Source: Antrihabitans cavernicola
GTDB lineage: Bacteria; Actinomycetota; Actinomycetes; Mycobacteriales; Mycobacteriaceae
DNA length: 64,000 nucleotides
Direction of reading: 5' to 3'
Assembly: GCF_008297975.1 (NCBI RefSeq)
Contig: NZ_VLNY01000002.1
Coordinates: 248,001 to 312,000 of the forward strand
The notes beneath the pieces were generated by a model. It was not told the DNA's origin. It made no database searches and worked only from the letters and a program-made list of their open reading frames with translations. Position 1 is the first letter of the stretch; the number at the start of each line of letters is the position of its first letter. This document shows positions 44,726 through 53,936 of the stretch, one piece after another. A program made the translations under genes and the position numbers.

Positions 44726-45625
44726 GTGAGTTCGCAGCTGGCCGTAGTGACGGTGACCTATTCGCCCGGAGACCACCTGTCGGAGTTCATCGAGTCGTTG
44801 GCGACCGCAACGACGGAGAAACCGCAGGTCATCCTGGCCGACAACGGGTCGACCGATGGAGCGCCCGAAGCCGCTGCCGCCGCGTTCGATCATGTTCGAC
44901 TGCTTCGAACGGGTGCCAACATCGGCTATGGCGGCGCTATCAACCGCGCGGTGGCCGAAGTCGACACGAGCATCGAATACGTGATCGTCGCCAATCCCGA
45001 CGTGCGCTGGAGTCCCGGTTCCGTCGACGAACTGTTGGCCGCAGCGCGGCGGTGGCCCCGCGCAGGCTCGTTGGGTCCGATGGTTCGCGAACCCGACGGC
45101 AGTGTGTACCCGTCCGCGCGCGAGGTGCCCGACATTCTGGGTGGTGCCGGACACGCCATTCTCGGCACGGTGTGGCCGCGTAATCCCTGGACCCTGCGGT
45201 ACCGGCAGGAGGACGAGGCGCGCACCGAACGGCCGGTGGGATGGTTGTCCGGATCGTGCCTGTTGTTGCGTCGTACCGCGTTCGACTCCGTCGACGGCTT
45301 CGATTCGCGATACTTCATGTACATGGAGGATGTCGATCTGGGCGATCGGCTGACCAAGGCGGGTTGGCACAACATCTACGTCCCGACCGCCGAAGTGACC
45401 CATACGAAGGGGCACGCAGCCGGTCGGAATCCCGAACTGATGCTGCCCGCGCACCATCAGAGTGCGTACAGATTCCAGGCGGATCGGCATCCGCGCTGGT
45501 GGCACGCGCCACTTCGACTCGCCTTGAAAGCGGGCCTTACGGCAAGATCCAAGGTTGCGGTTCGATCGGCACTGGCCGAACGGGATGACGCGCAGACGAA
45601 GGGAACGACTCACGATGGCAGGTAG
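44726..45625 (+). CDS. wbbL: Rhamnosyltransferase WbbL (decaprenyl-PP-GlcNAc linker)
   Basis: 299-residue GT2 enzyme that adds rhamnose to decaprenyl-diphospho-GlcNAc, forming the linker between arabinogalactan and peptidoglycan. GT2 features are VVTVTYSPGDHLSEFIESL, ILADNGSTDGAPEAA, VIVANPDVRWSP (DxD-like) and the late MYMEDVDLGDRLTKAG. The GTG at 44726 fits the first strand. Its end overlaps the manC start by 11 bases. Confidence 0.93.
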   Translation: MSSQLAVVTVTYSPGDHLSEFIESLATATTEKPQVILADNGSTDGAPEAAAAAFDHVRLLRTGANIGYGGAINRAVAEVDTSIEYVIVANPDVRWSPGSVDELLAAARRWPRAGSLGPMVREPDGSVYPSAREVPDILGGAGHAILGTVWPRNPWTLRYRQEDEARTERPVGWLSGSCLLLRRTAFDSVDGFDSRYFMYMEDVDLGDRLTKAGWHNIYVPTAEVTHTKGHAAGRNPELMLPAHHQSAYRFQADRHPRWWHAPLRLALKAGLTARSKVAVRSALAERDDAQTKGTTHDGR

Positions 45626-46694
45626 CAGCGAGACAGACGCTGTCATTCTGGTCGGTGGCCAGGGCACCAGGCTGCGTCCGCTGACGCTGTCGGCACCCAA
45701 GCCGATGTTGCCGACGGCCGGCCTTCCGTTCCTCACGCACCTGCTGGCGCGCATCGCCGAGGCGGGCATCAACCATGTGGTTCTCGGTACCTCGTTCAAG
45801 GCCGAGGTGTTCGAGAAGCACTTCGGCGACGGCGCCGACCTCGGCCTGGAGATCGAGTACGTCACCGAGACCGAAGCCCTCGGTACCGGTGGCGGCATCC
45901 GCAACGTTCTGCCGAAGCTGCGGGCGGACAACGTCATGGTTTTCAACGGCGACGTGCTCGGCGGCACCGAGCTGGGCGCCGTCCTCGACACCCACGAGTC
46001 CACCAACGCCGATGTGACCCTGCACCTGGTGCGGGTCGGCGATCCGCGCGCGTACGGCTGTGTGCCGACCGATGCCGACGGCCGTGTCACAGCCTTCCTC
46101 GAGAAGACGCAGGATCCGCCGACCGATCAGATCAACGCCGGTTGCTACGTGTTCCGGCGCGAGTACATCGAGAAGATTCCCACCGGCCGACCGGTGTCCG
46201 TCGAGCGTGAAGTGTTTCCGGCGCTGCTCACCGAGGGCGTTCGGATGTACGGCCATGTCGACTCGGCGTACTGGCGCGACATGGGAACGCCGGAGGATTT
46301 CGTTCGCGGCTCCGCCGACCTGGTTCGCGGAATCGCCCCGTCGCCCGCACTGCCCGGTCAGCGAGGTGAATCGCTCATTCATCCCGGCGCGGGCGTCGCT
46401 CCGGGTGCGCTGATCATAGGCGGTTCGGTCGTGGGTCGTGGTGCCGAGGTCGGTGCAGGCGCACGACTGGACGGCGCGATCCTGTTCGACGGTGCCGTCG
46501 TGGAAGCGGGCGCCGTCGTCGAGCGCTCGATCATCGGCTTCGGCGCTCGCATCGGACCCCGCGCGTTGGTGCGCGACGGCGTGATCGGCGATGGCGCCCA
46601 TGTCGGCGCACGCTGCGAACTACTCCGTGGCGCCCGAGTGTGGCCCGGCATCGATATCCCAGATGGTGGGATCAGGTTCTCCACCGACGTCTGA
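45615..46694 (+). CDS. manC: Mannose-1-phosphate guanylyltransferase
   Basis: 359 residues; makes GDP-mannose for lipoarabinomannan, PIMs and glycoproteins. The nucleotidyltransferase signature GGQGTRLRPLT is at 14-24, followed by KPMLPTAGLPFLTHLLA and FNGDVLGG, with a C-terminal left-handed beta-helix of hexapeptide repeats (GAGVAPGALIIGGSVVGRGAEVGAG...). In M. tuberculosis the orthologue (Rv3264c) is also called manB. Translation overlaps wbbL by 11 bases. The 70 bases downstream hold a short direct repeat. Confidence 0.94.
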   Translation: MAGSSETDAVILVGGQGTRLRPLTLSAPKPMLPTAGLPFLTHLLARIAEAGINHVVLGTSFKAEVFEKHFGDGADLGLEIEYVTETEALGTGGGIRNVLPKLRADNVMVFNGDVLGGTELGAVLDTHESTNADVTLHLVRVGDPRAYGCVPTDADGRVTAFLEKTQDPPTDQINAGCYVFRREYIEKIPTGRPVSVEREVFPALLTEGVRMYGHVDSAYWRDMGTPEDFVRGSADLVRGIAPSPALPGQRGESLIHPGAGVAPGALIIGGSVVGRGAEVGAGARLDGAILFDGAVVEAGAVVERSIIGFGARIGPRALVRDGVIGDGAHVGARCELLRGARVWPGIDIPDGGIRFSTDV

Positions 46695-46705
46695 TTCCGC
46701 CGGGT

Positions 46706-46744
46706 GAATGTGCCTTTCGTAGCGTCAGATCGAACGAATGTGCC
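46706..46744. repeat. Short direct repeats after manC
   Basis: GAATGTGCC occurs at 46706-46714 and again at 46736-46744, exactly 30 bases apart, both in the intergenic gap. A second pair, GACTCAGGC, follows at 46748-46756 and about 46762-46770 and runs into the 3' end of the nudix gene. No function can be assigned. Confidence 0.5.
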
Positions 46745-46764
46745 GTTGACTCAGGCCGGACGAC

Positions 46765-47319
46765 TCAGGCGGGACAGCGAGCGGCTTGGGCTACCAGATG
46801 ATCGATGGTTTCTGTTTCGGCCTCTGCCGGTAGCTGATCTACCGGCCACCATTGCAGATCTACCGACTCCGAACTGCGGACGATCGGCGCGTTGTCTGCC
46901 GCGCGCACCAGAAAGCGCAGATCGAGGTGACGGGTCGGTACGCCGAGCGAGCAGGTGATCGGGTGGGTGTGCGCGGATAGCAGACCCGGTGCGATGGTGA
47001 GGTCTGCGATGCCCGATTCCTCTGTTGCCTCGCGCAGCGCCGCGGCGATCACGGTGTCGTCGGACTCCTCGCAATGCCCACCCAGCTGAATCCACTTGCC
47101 GACGCGCGGATGCAGCGTGAGCAGGACATTGCGTCCCGATGCGTCGAGGACTAGCGACGACGCGGTGATGTGCCCCGGCGCGTGCGCACGCAGACAACCG
47201 GTCGGAGCGGATCCGAGGAACGCCAGCATGGTGTGACGCAGTGATTCGTCGCCGGCATCGGTCGGCCGCCACGCTTCCAGCAGGTCCGTAGCCGACGCGT
47301 GCAGCGACTCGACGCTCAC
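46765..47319 (-). CDS. Nudix hydrolase
   Basis: 184 residues, GTG start. The Nudix box is [26 protein letters not shown], with the REATEESGI core intact and one extra residue in the loop compared with the textbook pattern, a common variant. The family removes nucleoside diphosphates linked to other moieties; the substrate is not predictable. Its GTG overlaps the fbiB TGA (GTGA), so it is coupled to the F420 genes fbiA and fbiB. Confidence 0.9.
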   Translation of the reverse strand: MSVESLHASATDLLEAWRPTDAGDESLRHTMLAFLGSAPTGCLRAHAPGHITASSLVLDASGRNVLLTLHPRVGKWIQLGGHCEESDDTVIAAALREATEESGIADLTIAPGLLSAHTHPITCSLGVPTRHLDLRFLVRAADNAPIVRSSESVDLQWWPVDQLPAEAETETIDHLVAQAARCPA

Positions 47320-48659
47320 AGTTCGAGCACGCCGTCGCCCGGATCACGAGGCGCACGCGGCGTCAGCGGTTCGGTCGGGTGCCCGATCGCGATTGCGCCC
47401 AACGGCGACCAGTCCGCCTCGAGCCCGAGTTCTGCTCGGACGACGTCCGGCGCGAAGATCGTCGAGCCGATCCAGCAGCTGCCGACCCCCTTGGTGGCGA
47501 GTGCCACCAGTAGTCCCTGCACCGCCGCACCGACCGCGACCGTGAACATGGTTTTCTCGGCCTGGGTGCGTTTGTCGTCGGGATAGTGGTGCGCACCGTC
47601 GGGAACGCAGAACGGAATCACGACCTCGGGTGCGCCGACCAGAATGTCGCCGCGGCCGATTCGACGCTCGATCCGTTCCGCGCTCAGGCCGTCGGACTCG
47701 AGATCCGAACGCCACTGTTCGCGCATCGCGGCGAGCAAGGCCGTTCGACGTTCGGGGGAGCGCACCCACACGAACCGCACCGGTCGAGTGTGGTGCGGGG
47801 CGGGCGCGGTGAGCGCTTCGGCGATGGAGCTGCGGATCAATTCCGGATCGACCGGTTCGCCAGTGAATTGCCGGACGGACCGGCGAAGCAGCAATGCCTC
47901 GTTTCGGCCCTGTTCCATCGCCTCGGCGGTGCCGAGCCAGAAAAGATCGTCGATGCCGCCGCGAACCAGATCCCGTGCGGTCGATCCGTCGTCCTGAGAC
48001 GCGAATCCGCGCACCACCGCGATCGGCACGCCACCCAGCTTGCCCTTGACCAAGTCGCCTGCGGCAGCCAATTCGTCCGCGATCGCCACCTCGGTCACCT
48101 GAAGCTCGTTGCCTTGTCCGTCGTGCGATCCCGCGTACGCATGGACTACCGACAGCCCCGACGACCCGATTGCTGCATCGGTTTGTCCCACCCGCCACGC
48201 ACGCCCCATTGTGTCGGTTATCACAACCGAAATGTCCACTTTCAGGCGCTGTTCGAGCGCCCGACGCAGTGCTGCAGCACTCGCGTCGGGGTCTTCGGGC
48301 AGCAATGCCAACTCCGCAGGGTGCACGTTGGAACCATCGATTCCGGACGCGGCCTGGACGATGCCGAGTCGATTTTCGGTGATCAGCGTCCGGCCTTTTC
48401 GAGCAAGCACACGCACGGCTTCCTGATCGACCAGCACGCGGCGTGCGGCGTCGCGTTCGTCGGGGTCGGTGGGCGACTCGACGATTCGCCCCTCCACCTT
48501 CGACACCACCTTGCTGGTGACGACGAGAACGTCGCCGTCGCGCAGCCATGAGGCCTGCTGCGCGATGTGCTCGGCCAGATCGTCGCCGGGGCGGAACTCG
48601 GGAAGCCCACGGACAGGGAGGATTTGGAGGCCGTCCGCGGCGGCGTGATCCTCGCTCAC
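47316..48659 (-). CDS. fbiB: F420:gamma-glutamyl ligase / FMN reductase (bifunctional FbiB)
   Basis: 447 residues. The N-terminal CofE-like domain (about 1-245) adds glutamates to F420-0 and shows [34 protein letters not shown] and [13 protein letters not shown]. The C-terminal nitroreductase-fold domain (about 250-447; [29 protein letters not shown]) binds FMN and reduces dehydro-F420-0. This two-domain form is specific to mycobacteria and relatives. The start GTG overlaps the fbiA stop. Confidence 0.96.
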   Translation of the reverse strand: MSEDHAAADGLQILPVRGLPEFRPGDDLAEHIAQQASWLRDGDVLVVTSKVVSKVEGRIVESPTDPDERDAARRVLVDQEAVRVLARKGRTLITENRLGIVQAASGIDGSNVHPAELALLPEDPDASAAALRRALEQRLKVDISVVITDTMGRAWRVGQTDAAIGSSGLSVVHAYAGSHDGQGNELQVTEVAIADELAAAGDLVKGKLGGVPIAVVRGFASQDDGSTARDLVRGGIDDLFWLGTAEAMEQGRNEALLLRRSVRQFTGEPVDPELIRSSIAEALTAPAPHHTRPVRFVWVRSPERRTALLAAMREQWRSDLESDGLSAERIERRIGRGDILVGAPEVVIPFCVPDGAHHYPDDKRTQAEKTMFTVAVGAAVQGLLVALATKGVGSCWIGSTIFAPDVVRAELGLEADWSPLGAIAIGHPTEPLTPRAPRDPGDGVLEL

Positions 48660-49624
48660 AGTGACACTCCGGCCAATTCCAATGCCGTGCGGACCATTTG
48701 GGCCGTCGTCGCGGGATCGCTCATCAGCAGTGGAATGCTGCGTACCTCCACCCCCGGTACGTCGGCCTCGTCGGTGGAATGGATTAGCCACCCATCGAGA
48801 ATGCCCGTGTCGGAGCGTGCGCCGTAGTAGCGCCCGATCGCCTCGGCGGACGTTTCGACACCGATCACATCGAGGCATTCGTCGGCCATGCCGCGCAACG
48901 GTTTTCCACCGATCACCGGGGACAGCCCGATCACCTTGGCCGCGGTGGTCCGCAGCGCGCCACGGATGCCGGGCACGGCGAGGATCGCACCCACGCTGAC
49001 CACCGGATTCGACGGCGCAAGGAGGACGACGTCCGCGTTCTCGATGGCGTCCAGCACCCCCGGAGCAGGCTTGGCCTGATCTGCGCCGACGTTGACGAAA
49101 CTGTGCGTCGGAACCTGCGCTCGGTAGCGCACCCACCACTCTTGAAAGTGAATTGCGCGCTGTTGGTCCGGATCGTCGGATTCGGGATCCGTTACGACAA
49201 CGTGGGTTTCGCAGCGATCGTCCGATGCGGGTAGCAGCTGCACACCGGGCTGCCAGCGATTACACAGGGCATCGGTGACAGCCGAGAGTGGGTAGCCGGT
49301 GCGCAGCATCTGCGTGCGAATCAGGTGGGTGGCGATGTCGCGATCGCCGAGGCCGAACCAGTCGGGAACAGCGTTGTACGCCGCCAATTCCTCCTTCGTA
49401 TGCCAAGTTTCGGCGATGCGGCCCCAGCCGCGTTCGGTGTCGATCCCGTCGCCGAGCGTGTACATGCACGTATCGAGGTCGGGGCAGATGCGTAACCCGT
49501 GCATCCACACGTCGTCGCCCACGTTGACCACCGCCGTGATCGAGTCGCTCTCACTGACAAGGGATCGCACACCCTGAAGGAATCGAGCGCCTCCGACCCC
49601 GCCGACCAACACCGTCACTCGCAC
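48656..49624 (-). CDS. fbiA: 2-phospho-L-lactate / phosphoenolpyruvate transferase (FbiA)
   Basis: 322 residues from a GTG at 49624 ([19 protein letters not shown]), the family's normal N-terminus. It transfers the phospho-lactyl or enolpyruvyl unit to FO, giving F420-0 or its dehydro form. Conserved parts include [42 protein letters not shown] and [23 protein letters not shown] at 49669 is possible but adds a non-conserved basic stretch. It is divergent from whiB2, as in M. tuberculosis. Confidence 0.95.
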   Translation of the reverse strand: MRVTVLVGGVGGARFLQGVRSLVSESDSITAVVNVGDDVWMHGLRICPDLDTCMYTLGDGIDTERGWGRIAETWHTKEELAAYNAVPDWFGLGDRDIATHLIRTQMLRTGYPLSAVTDALCNRWQPGVQLLPASDDRCETHVVVTDPESDDPDQQRAIHFQEWWVRYRAQVPTHSFVNVGADQAKPAPGVLDAIENADVVLLAPSNPVVSVGAILAVPGIRGALRTTAAKVIGLSPVIGGKPLRGMADECLDVIGVETSAEAIGRYYGARSDTGILDGWLIHSTDEADVPGVEVRSIPLLMSDPATTAQMVRTALELAGVSL

Positions 49625-49922
49625 CGGTTTCGCCTCTCCATTCGCGCGCTTTCGCGTCCGCTCTGTCACGTCGACAAAGCCTAGGCCGGTGGGTGTTCGG
49701 GGCGCGCACCCTGGGCGATGCGTGGCCAATGCGGCGCGAGATAGTAATGGAATTCGGTCGACAGCTTGACCATCCACCGCTCCGGCGTGTCTAATCACAT
49801 TTATGTCATTTACGGTCCGCGGCGCGAGTTCGATTGCGGCGGATACCGATTCGAACAGCCGTTCGTATCGGCGTGACATTTCCTTTTCTATTCTGCGCTA
49901 TCACAGGTGAGGAGGCGGAGCG
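49625..49922. promoter_or_regulatory. fbiA-whiB2 divergent intergenic region with leader hairpin
   Basis: This 298-base stretch holds both promoters. A stretch unusually AT-rich for the window (GTCTAATCACATTTATGTCA, about 49787-49806) may contain a -10 element. In the whiB2 leader an inverted repeat, CCGATTCGAAC (49846-49856) and GTTCGTATCGG (49861-49871), forms an 11-base stem with one mismatch and a 4-base loop, 51 bases before the start codon. No T-run follows, so it is not a classical terminator. Confidence 0.45.
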
Positions 49923-50315
49923 ATGCCCAGCGAGTTGGAAAAGTTCGACACTTCTTCGATCACAGTGGCTGACGAACCGCAGACCGATTCCAAAGCAGGC
50001 GCAGTTCTTGGCGTCAGCGACGACGACGAGGCGTCCGCGGAGCGTCCGCGGTTGAGTCTCGTGGTCGATGGTTTCGACGAGCTGTTCGAAAACATCGAAG
50101 ATCAATGGCAGGAGCGTGCGTTGTGCGCTCAGACCGACCCGGAGGCGTTCTTTCCTGAAAAGGGCGGATCGACTCGGGAAGCCAAGCGCATCTGCTTGGG
50201 CTGTGAAGTCAAGGACGAGTGCCTCGAGTACGCGTTGGCCCACGACGAGCGGTTCGGTATCTGGGGTGGTTTGTCCGAGCGTGAACGCCGTCGCCTCAAG
50301 CGCGGCATCGGCTAG
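49923..50315 (+). CDS. whiB2: WhiB-family iron-sulfur regulator (WhiB2/WhmD-like)
   Basis: 130 residues. The [4Fe-4S] cysteines are C68, C91, C94 and C100, followed by the GIWGG turn (112-116) and a basic C-terminal RRRLKRGIG. An acidic N-terminal extension of about 50 residues precedes the core. The ATG at 49923 has a strong GAGGAGGCGGAG site. WhiB2/WhmD orthologues partner the housekeeping sigma factor and control septation; the position next to fbiA matches Rv3260c. Confidence 0.94.
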   Translation: MPSELEKFDTSSITVADEPQTDSKAGAVLGVSDDDEASAERPRLSLVVDGFDELFENIEDQWQERALCAQTDPEAFFPEKGGSTREAKRICLGCEVKDECLEYALAHDERFGIWGGLSERERRRLKRGIG

Positions 50316-50326
50316 CGAAGAAATAG

Positions 50327-50818
50327 CTAGTCAGGCCCGCCGTCGGCGAGGTCGGGGTCGATGATGTCCGGATCGACTCCCAGATAGGTCGCAATCTGTT
50401 GCACGAGTACCTCGTGCAACAAGTCGACCAAGTCTTCGGGGTGTTTTGCACGTAGTTCCAGGGGGCGACGGAACAACACAACTCTTGCTCGGGTCGCGCT
50501 ACCGCGACGATCGACGCCTGCGGGGACGAGCCGGGACAGCGGTACCGGCCCGTCGGCGACGACCTCGTCGGGCCAGGTCACCGACTGCGGGTCGAGCGGA
50601 CGAATCTTGGGGACTTCGTCGACAGCGATATCGAGCTTCGTCAGTCGCTCGTGCCAGCGGGCATCGAGCGGGGCGAAGGCTTCGAGCGCGAGCAGATCGA
50701 ACTTTTCACCGCGAGTACGCCACGCGGGTACCGAATTCGGCAGCACCGGACCGCGCACACCTCGACCGCGTCGTGTCACGGTGCGGGAAGTCTGCGGTCG
50801 TCGATTCGGTCGTGCCAC
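50327..50818 (-). CDS. Zincin-like metallopeptidase-family protein with incomplete motif
   Basis: 163 residues; basic N-terminus (RPNRRPQTSRTVTRRGRG), then the family fold with FAPLDARWHERLTKLDIAVDEVPKIRP and VVLFRRPLELRAKHPEDLVDLLHEVLVQQIATYLG. In classical members the last motif is HExxHH; here it reads HEVLVQQ, so the second metal His is absent. It therefore may not be a protease. Position corresponds to M. tuberculosis Rv3259. It is convergent with whiB2 (11-base gap). Confidence 0.85.
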   Translation of the reverse strand: MARPNRRPQTSRTVTRRGRGVRGPVLPNSVPAWRTRGEKFDLLALEAFAPLDARWHERLTKLDIAVDEVPKIRPLDPQSVTWPDEVVADGPVPLSRLVPAGVDRRGSATRARVVLFRRPLELRAKHPEDLVDLLHEVLVQQIATYLGVDPDIIDPDLADGGPD

Positions 50819-50900
50819 GAAGAGTCACAGTATCCGGTGTGTCTGGGTAGGTGACGGATCAGGAGGGGGCTAGTGTCGGTTCTGTGAAGAGGTCACAGCT

Positions 50901-51299
50901 GTGAGGGCGCTGCGTCGATGCTGCAGGCCGGGATGCAAGAACCCGGCCGTCGCGACGTTGACCTACGTCTACTCGGACTCCACCGCAGTCGTAGGACCGC
51001 TCGCGACCGTGGCCGAGCCGCATTCCTGGGATCTGTGCGATCAGCACGGTTCGCGAATCACCGCACCCAAGGGTTGGGAGATGGTCCGTCACGAAGGCGG
51101 CTTCTCCTCCAGCACGCCCGACGAGGACGATCTGACCGCCCTTGCCGAAGCCGTTCGCGAGGCAGGCCTGTCCGGCCGCGGCACGGTGTCGCAAGCGCCC
51201 CGATCGGCCGAGTTCACTCCGGTGACGCCCTCGTCCGTGCCGACCGCACGCACCGGACGCCGCGGCCATCTGCGTGTGCTGCCGGATCCCAGCAACTGA
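50901..51299 (+). CDS. DUF3499 protein (probable zinc-ribbon)
   Basis: 132 residues from a GTG. The N-terminal RRCCRPGCKNPAVATLTYVY supplies a cysteine pair, and SWDLCDQHGSRI supplies another Cys and His, so a small zinc finger is likely. The C-terminal half is low complexity. The family is confined to actinobacteria and always sits between whiB2 and manB (Rv3258c in M. tuberculosis); its role is unknown. Confidence 0.88.
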   Translation: MRALRRCCRPGCKNPAVATLTYVYSDSTAVVGPLATVAEPHSWDLCDQHGSRITAPKGWEMVRHEGGFSSSTPDEDDLTALAEAVREAGLSGRGTVSQAPRSAEFTPVTPSSVPTARTGRRGHLRVLPDPSN

Positions 51300-51397
51300 T
51301 CCCGCGCCACCGCATTTCCGGCCGCATATAGGCTGACCACACAACTTTCGCTGCGTGCATCCGTCGTGCCCGCGGCCTCGAGCACGGGAGCAACTCT

Positions 51398-52780
51398 GTG
51401 GCACGTTCGGCCGAACTCGTGAACGCGGTGATCAAGGCCTACGACGTACGTGGTGTGGTGGGCGAGCAGATCGATGTCGATTTCGTCCGCGACGTGGGCG
51501 GCGCCTTCGCACGCTTGGTCCGGACGGATCCGATCGACAACGGTGACAGGCAACGCGTCGTGATCGGGCACGACATGCGGGCCTCGTCCCCGGAGCTCTC
51601 GCGAGCTTTCGCGGACGGCGTGCTCGCGCAGGGCGTCGACGTGGTGCACATCGGGCTTGCCTCCACCGATCAGCTCTACTTCGCCTCGGGCCGATTGGAT
51701 TGTCCCGGAGCGATGTTCACCGCCAGCCACAACCCCGCGCGGTACAACGGCATCAAGCTGTGCAGGGCGGGCGCGAAGCCGGTGGGGCAGGACACCGGAC
51801 TTGCGACGATCGCGGCCGAGGTCACCGACGGCGTCCCGACGTTCGACGGTCCGGCAGGCACTGCAACCGATGTCGACGTCCTCGACGAGTACGGACAATT
51901 CCTGCGTGAGCTGGTCGATCTCAGCGGTCTACGACCGTTGACGGTGGCCGTGGACGCGGGTAACGGCATGGGTGGCCACACAGTGCCCGCCGTGCTCGGT
52001 CCGCTGCCGCTGACCGTGAAGCCGCTGTTCTTCGAGTTGGACGGCACCTTTCCCAACCACGAGGCCAACCCGCTCGATCCGAAGAATCTGGTGGATCTGC
52101 AGAAGTTCGTCGTCGAGACCGGTGCGGACATCGGGCTTGCGTTCGACGGTGATGCCGACCGCTGCTTCGTCGTCGACGAGAAGGGCGATCCGGTGTCGCC
52201 GTCCGCCGTCACCGCGTTGGTAGCCGAGCGCGAGCTCGGAAAAGAGCCCGGTGCCACCGTGATTCACAATCTGATCACGTCGCGGGCCGTTCCCGAGTTG
52301 GTAGCCGAGCGGGGTGGAACGCCGTTGCGCACCCGGGTCGGACACTCGTTCATCAAGCAGGAGATGGCGAACACGGGCGCGATCTTCGGCGGTGAGCATT
52401 CCGCGCACTACTACTTCCGCGACTTCTGGGGTGCCGACTCCGGCATGCTCGCTGCGTTGCACGTTCTCGCCGCGCTGGGCGAACGCGACCGGCCTCTCTC
52501 GGAACTGACCGATGCCTACGAGCGCTATTCGGCATCCGGCGAGATCAACTCCACCGTCGACGACGCGGCCGCGCGTACTCAGGCAGTGCTCGACGCGTTC
52601 GCCGATCGCACCGAATCGATCGATCGACTCGACGGCGTCACGGTGTCGCTTGCCGACTCCGCGTGGTTCAACCTGCGAGCGTCCAACACCGAACCGTTGT
52701 TGCGGCTCAACGTCGAAGCGCGTTCGAGCGACGAGGTAGACGCATTGGTGACCGAGATACTGACCATCGTTCGCGGTTGA
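51398..52780 (+). CDS. manB: Phosphomannomutase/phosphoglucomutase
   Basis: 460 residues, GTG start. It interconverts mannose-6-phosphate and mannose-1-phosphate. The phosphoserine loop is TASHNPARYNG with S110, the Mg site is AFDGDADRCFVVD, the sugar loop is FGGEHSAHYYFRDF, and the phosphate-binding ASNTEPLLRLNVEA is near the C-terminus. Together with manA, 1.1 kb downstream, and manC it supplies GDP-mannose. The orthologue is Rv3257c. Confidence 0.95.
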   Translation: MARSAELVNAVIKAYDVRGVVGEQIDVDFVRDVGGAFARLVRTDPIDNGDRQRVVIGHDMRASSPELSRAFADGVLAQGVDVVHIGLASTDQLYFASGRLDCPGAMFTASHNPARYNGIKLCRAGAKPVGQDTGLATIAAEVTDGVPTFDGPAGTATDVDVLDEYGQFLRELVDLSGLRPLTVAVDAGNGMGGHTVPAVLGPLPLTVKPLFFELDGTFPNHEANPLDPKNLVDLQKFVVETGADIGLAFDGDADRCFVVDEKGDPVSPSAVTALVAERELGKEPGATVIHNLITSRAVPELVAERGGTPLRTRVGHSFIKQEMANTGAIFGGEHSAHYYFRDFWGADSGMLAALHVLAALGERDRPLSELTDAYERYSASGEINSTVDDAAARTQAVLDAFADRTESIDRLDGVTVSLADSAWFNLRASNTEPLLRLNVEARSSDEVDALVTEILTIVRG

Positions 52781-52796
52781 CTGGGATAGTGGAGTC

Positions 52797-53936
52797 ATGA
52801 CCGCCCCGTTGGTTCTCGACCTCGACGACGCCGATTCGCTGGCCGCCGCCGACTCGGTCGGTGCGCTGCGATCGGCGGCCCTCGGTGGCGCTCAGGTGCG
52901 CGCGACGGCTGCTGCCGTGACCGAAGGTGCACTCGCTCGACTCGACGGATTGCGCCCGCGCAGCGTGGTGCTCGTCACCGGTGCAGGTCGGGCGTCGCGT
53001 GCGTCCGCGTTGCTGGTTGCCGCTCTCGGCGGGCGCTCCGGATTGCCCGTGCTCAGCGTGCCGGAAACGCCGCCGTGGGTGGGTCCGCTGGACGTCGTCG
53101 TGGTTGCGGGCGATGATTCGGGGGATCCGCGGTTGGTCGAATCCGTCGATCGGGCGGTGCGTCGCGGTGCCGAGGTGGTGTTGGCCGCGCCCGAGGAAGG
53201 TCCGTTGCGTTCGGCGGGTGCGGGTCGCGCATCGGCACTGCCGCCGCGTGTTTCGGTGCTCGATATCAACGCGCTCGTTCGTTATCTCGCTGTGAGCGTC
53301 GCGGTGCTCGATGCCGTCGACACCGTTCGCTCGCGGCCGCTGGTTCCCGACCTCGACCTGCTCGCCGACGTTCTCGACGCGGAGGCATTGCGCGACCATC
53401 CGGGCAACGAGGTTTTCCACAATCCAGCCAAATCCCTTGCGACCCGGATGCACAAACGGCGCACCGTCCTGGCCGGCGACTCGCCTGCGACGACGGAACT
53501 CGCGCGGCACGGCTCGGAGGTGCTGTTGCGCGGCGGTGCCACCGTGACGGCGGCGGCAGGCCTCGGCGACGTGCTCGCGGTCGGTGCACGCCTCGACGCC
53601 GCAACGGCGACACCGGCCGCAGGCTACGACCCGTTCTTCCACGACGAGGAACTCGACGGCCCCGCGCCGGTCGATCAAGCGCGGATCTTCGTGCTCAGCA
53701 CGGACGGCGACCGGTTGGCGTTGCAGCGTCGAGTTGCTGCGCTGCCCAGCGCAGACACGGTCACCGCGGACAGCATCCCGACCGACGGTGCCGACGATCT
53801 GCCGCCGTCGCTGGACATGACGAGGTTCGATGGGTCGACGCCTGCCCGGCGCGGCGTCGAGATAGAGCAATTGGCAACCGTTGCCGTACGGCTGGAGATG
53901 ACGGCCGCATATCTGCAGTTGATGGGTGGGCGATAG
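52797..53936 (+). CDS. TobH-like / SIS-domain protein
   Basis: 379 residues, Ala/Val/Asp-rich. It has a phosphosugar-isomerase-like core (SVVLVTGAGRASRASALLVAALGG ... LDVVVVAGDDSGDPRLVESVDRAVRRGAEVVL) and the C-terminal pattern of bifunctional phosphoglucose/phosphomannose isomerase-like proteins (ARIFVLSTDGDRLALQRRV). Annotated as TobH in relatives (Rv3256c position). The catalytic function is uncertain. Its stop shares one base with the manA GTG. Confidence 0.85.
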   Translation: MTAPLVLDLDDADSLAAADSVGALRSAALGGAQVRATAAAVTEGALARLDGLRPRSVVLVTGAGRASRASALLVAALGGRSGLPVLSVPETPPWVGPLDVVVVAGDDSGDPRLVESVDRAVRRGAEVVLAAPEEGPLRSAGAGRASALPPRVSVLDINALVRYLAVSVAVLDAVDTVRSRPLVPDLDLLADVLDAEALRDHPGNEVFHNPAKSLATRMHKRRTVLAGDSPATTELARHGSEVLLRGGATVTAAAGLGDVLAVGARLDAATATPAAGYDPFFHDEELDGPAPVDQARIFVLSTDGDRLALQRRVAALPSADTVTADSIPTDGADDLPPSLDMTRFDGSTPARRGVEIEQLATVAVRLEMTAAYLQLMGGR

